From NCBI GenBank assembly GCA_017475805.1, contig JAFVEW010000270.1, forward strand, positions 1 through 14,765: a DNA stretch of 14,765 nt, given 5' to 3'. Under the pieces are notes generated by a model. That model saw nothing but the letters and a program-made list of their open reading frames with translations. It was not told the origin of the DNA and made no database searches. Below, piece after piece: positions 13,580-14,765 of this stretch; positions within the stretch are counted from its first letter, which is position 1; every line of letters begins with the position of its first letter. The position numbers and the translations under genes are program-made. The stretch comes from Synergistaceae bacterium (GTDB taxonomy: Bacteria > Synergistota > Synergistia > Synergistales > Aminobacteriaceae).

Positions 13580-14381
13580 CGGGAAAATATTATTAAAAGG
13601 TCTTGGCCTTCATTCAGGGAAAGAATGTGAATTATTAATCGAGCCTTGCGACTGCGAAGAAATTTTGATGCGTTCAGGAGATAACGAGCTTCCTTTAAGC
13701 AAATTTTCTCTCAGCGGCACAGGGCGCGGCAGTGATTATATTTTTCCTGACGATTCTCGAATCAGAACTTGCGAGCATGTTTTATCGGCTTTGACAGTAC
13801 TTGAAATTTTTTCAGGCGTTCGGCTTACTATTAAAGGCGGCGAAATGCCTGCGTTAGACGGCTGTGCTAAAACTCTTTGCGGCGAGATTAAAAATCATTG
13901 CGAAGAATCAAACTCGAAATTAAAAGCTCTGAATGTTTCAAGCCCTGTTGAAGTTCGTGATGAAAGCTGTAAAAGATTCGTCGCGGCGTTTCCAAGTGAT
14001 TGCTTGCGAATAACTTATATTGTCGAATATGATTTTATAGGCGCGCAGATTTTTGATTATGTTCAATCGCCTGAAAATTATTTAGAAAATATCGCTTCAG
14101 CTCGTACGTTCGCCATGGAATCTGAAATAAATTATTTACGTTCTCACGGAATGGCTTTGGGAGGCTCGCTCGATAATGCGATAATAGTCGGTGAAAAAAT
14201 CCAAGCTAAGGGCGGTCTTCGTTGGCAAAATGAATTTGTCCGCCATAAAATTTTAGATTTGATCGGCGATTTAGCTTCGTTAGGCCGGCCTTTGAACGCT
14301 CACATAATAGCCTGCCGCGCCGGTCATGAATTACATTTGAAACTTGCTGAAAAGTTAAAAAAATTTTTGAAAGGAGAATAA
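13569..14381 (+). CDS. lpxC: UDP-3-O-acyl-N-acetylglucosamine deacetylase
   Basis: Zinc deacetylase catalysing the committed step of lipid A synthesis. I start at the ATG at 13569 (270 aa), because KGLGLHSG then lies at the usual distance from the N-terminus; an upstream in-frame TTG at 13539 would add ten lysine-rich residues. Metal ligands are His70 (CEHVLSAL), His226 and Asp230 (EFVRHKILD). Catalytic Glu69 and His253 (AGHELH) are intact, and the ALGGSLDNAI block is present. The chain is about 35 residues shorter than E. coli LpxC, with the loss spread over loops and the C-terminus. The start overlaps the lpxD end by 11 bases. No strong ribosome site is seen, so coupling is likely. Confidence 0.95.
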   Translation: MKINGKILLKGLGLHSGKECELLIEPCDCEEILMRSGDNELPLSKFSLSGTGRGSDYIFPDDSRIRTCEHVLSALTVLEIFSGVRLTIKGGEMPALDGCAKTLCGEIKNHCEESNSKLKALNVSSPVEVRDESCKRFVAAFPSDCLRITYIVEYDFIGAQIFDYVQSPENYLENIASARTFAMESEINYLRSHGMALGGSLDNAIIVGEKIQAKGGLRWQNEFVRHKILDLIGDLASLGRPLNAHIIACRAGHELHLKLAEKLKKFLKGE

Positions 14382-14388
14382 AAATTCT

Positions 14389-14765
14389 ATGCCTTCACTT
14401 GATATAAATGATATTACTAAAATTCTTAAACAGCGTTACCCGTTCTTAATGGTCGATCGAATTACAGATTATGACGACACTCACATAACGGGCTATAAAA
14501 ACGTTACGATTAACGAGGCTTTCTTTCAGGGACATTTTCCAGGCGATCCGACTATGCCGGGCGTCATGATTTTAGAGAGCATGGGACAGGTTGCTTCGGT
14601 CATGGTAGGCTTGAAACTCGGCAAGGAAGCTGAAAATAAAATCGCGTTCTTCGCCGGAGCTGATAAAGTTCGTTTCAGAAAACCCGTGAGGCCGGGCGAT
14701 AAACTTGTAACGAAAGTAGAATTATTAAAGCAGCGCAGCACTTCGGGCAAAGCTCAAATTACAAG
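14389..14765 (+). CDS. fabZ: 3-hydroxyacyl-ACP dehydratase, cut by the window end
   Basis: Hot-dog-fold dehydratase of type II fatty acid synthesis. It draws on the same hydroxyacyl-ACP pool as LpxA and LpxD, which explains its place in lipid A operons. 125 codons are visible and no stop is reached. QRYPFLMVDRI is at 15-25. The active-site block FFQGHFPGDPTMPGVMILES has His49 and Glu63, the catalytic pair. RFRKPVRPGD follows near 97-106. The start is ATG after AAGGAG (14371-14376), which lies in the last codons of lpxC, with a 12-base gap. About 15-20 residues are probably missing at the C-terminus; lpxA would be the expected next gene. Confidence 0.95.
   Translation, partial: MPSLDINDITKILKQRYPFLMVDRITDYDDTHITGYKNVTINEAFFQGHFPGDPTMPGVMILESMGQVASVMVGLKLGKEAENKIAFFAGADKVRFRKPVRPGDKLVTKVELLKQRSTSGKAQIT

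Noticed and set aside
14526..14750. Minus-strand 74-codon frame at the right edge
   Set aside because: Antisense to fabZ, whose active-site motifs are intact on the plus strand.
1..14765. CRISPR arrays, insertion sequences, tRNA or rRNA genes
   Set aside because: No regularly spaced direct repeats, transposase-like product, cloverleaf or rRNA core sequence was seen on either strand.

Overview
The window looks like a chromosomal stretch of a low-GC, diderm (Gram-negative-type) bacterium. The right half carries BamA followed by lpxD, lpxC and fabZ, so the cell builds an outer membrane containing lipid A. The combination of a three-POTRA BamA, an alternative sigma factor beside it, a fused ispDF and an ebfC-recR-ispDF-tsaD operon makes me think of an AT-rich Synergistota (Synergistaceae) member. 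That assignment is inference from gene content and order; no rRNA is present to settle it.

Left edge (1-1110): an unassigned open stretch on the plus strand, possibly the frameshifted end of a gene, then a minus-strand PD-(D/E)XK restriction endonuclease resembling the NgoBV/NlaIV family. It has no methyltransferase beside it inside the window. It is divergent from argG, and the two predicted -10 boxes sit side by side.

Middle left (1111-5723): argG on plus. A strong promoter-like sequence lies over the end of argG and runs straight into a 17-bp hairpin terminator with a UUCG tetraloop, giving a candidate RNA of about 64 nt. Convergent to it is a minus-strand housekeeping operon read in the order ebfC (YbaB), recR, ispDF, an unrecognised 62-aa gene, tsaD. 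Its genes are coupled by overlaps or short gaps, and it starts from a promoter near 5790.

Middle (5724-6767): divergent from ebfC is a DUF554 membrane protein. Behind it is a 225-bp noncoding stretch with a 12-bp stem inverted repeat, a 12-bp tandem duplication and a good extended -10 promoter.

Right (6768-14765): nine plus-strand genes in one close-packed run: histidine phosphatase, sigma-70-family factor, a single-pass membrane protein of unknown function, bamA, a secreted or outer-membrane protein of unknown function overlapping bamA, an exported protein with two antibiotic-biosynthesis-monooxygenase-like domains, lpxD, lpxC and fabZ (cut by the window end). The group reads as an outer-membrane assembly and lipid A operon with its own sigma factor. 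The parts I cannot assign from known families are the membrane protein after the sigma factor, the protein after bamA, and the exported double-ABM protein.
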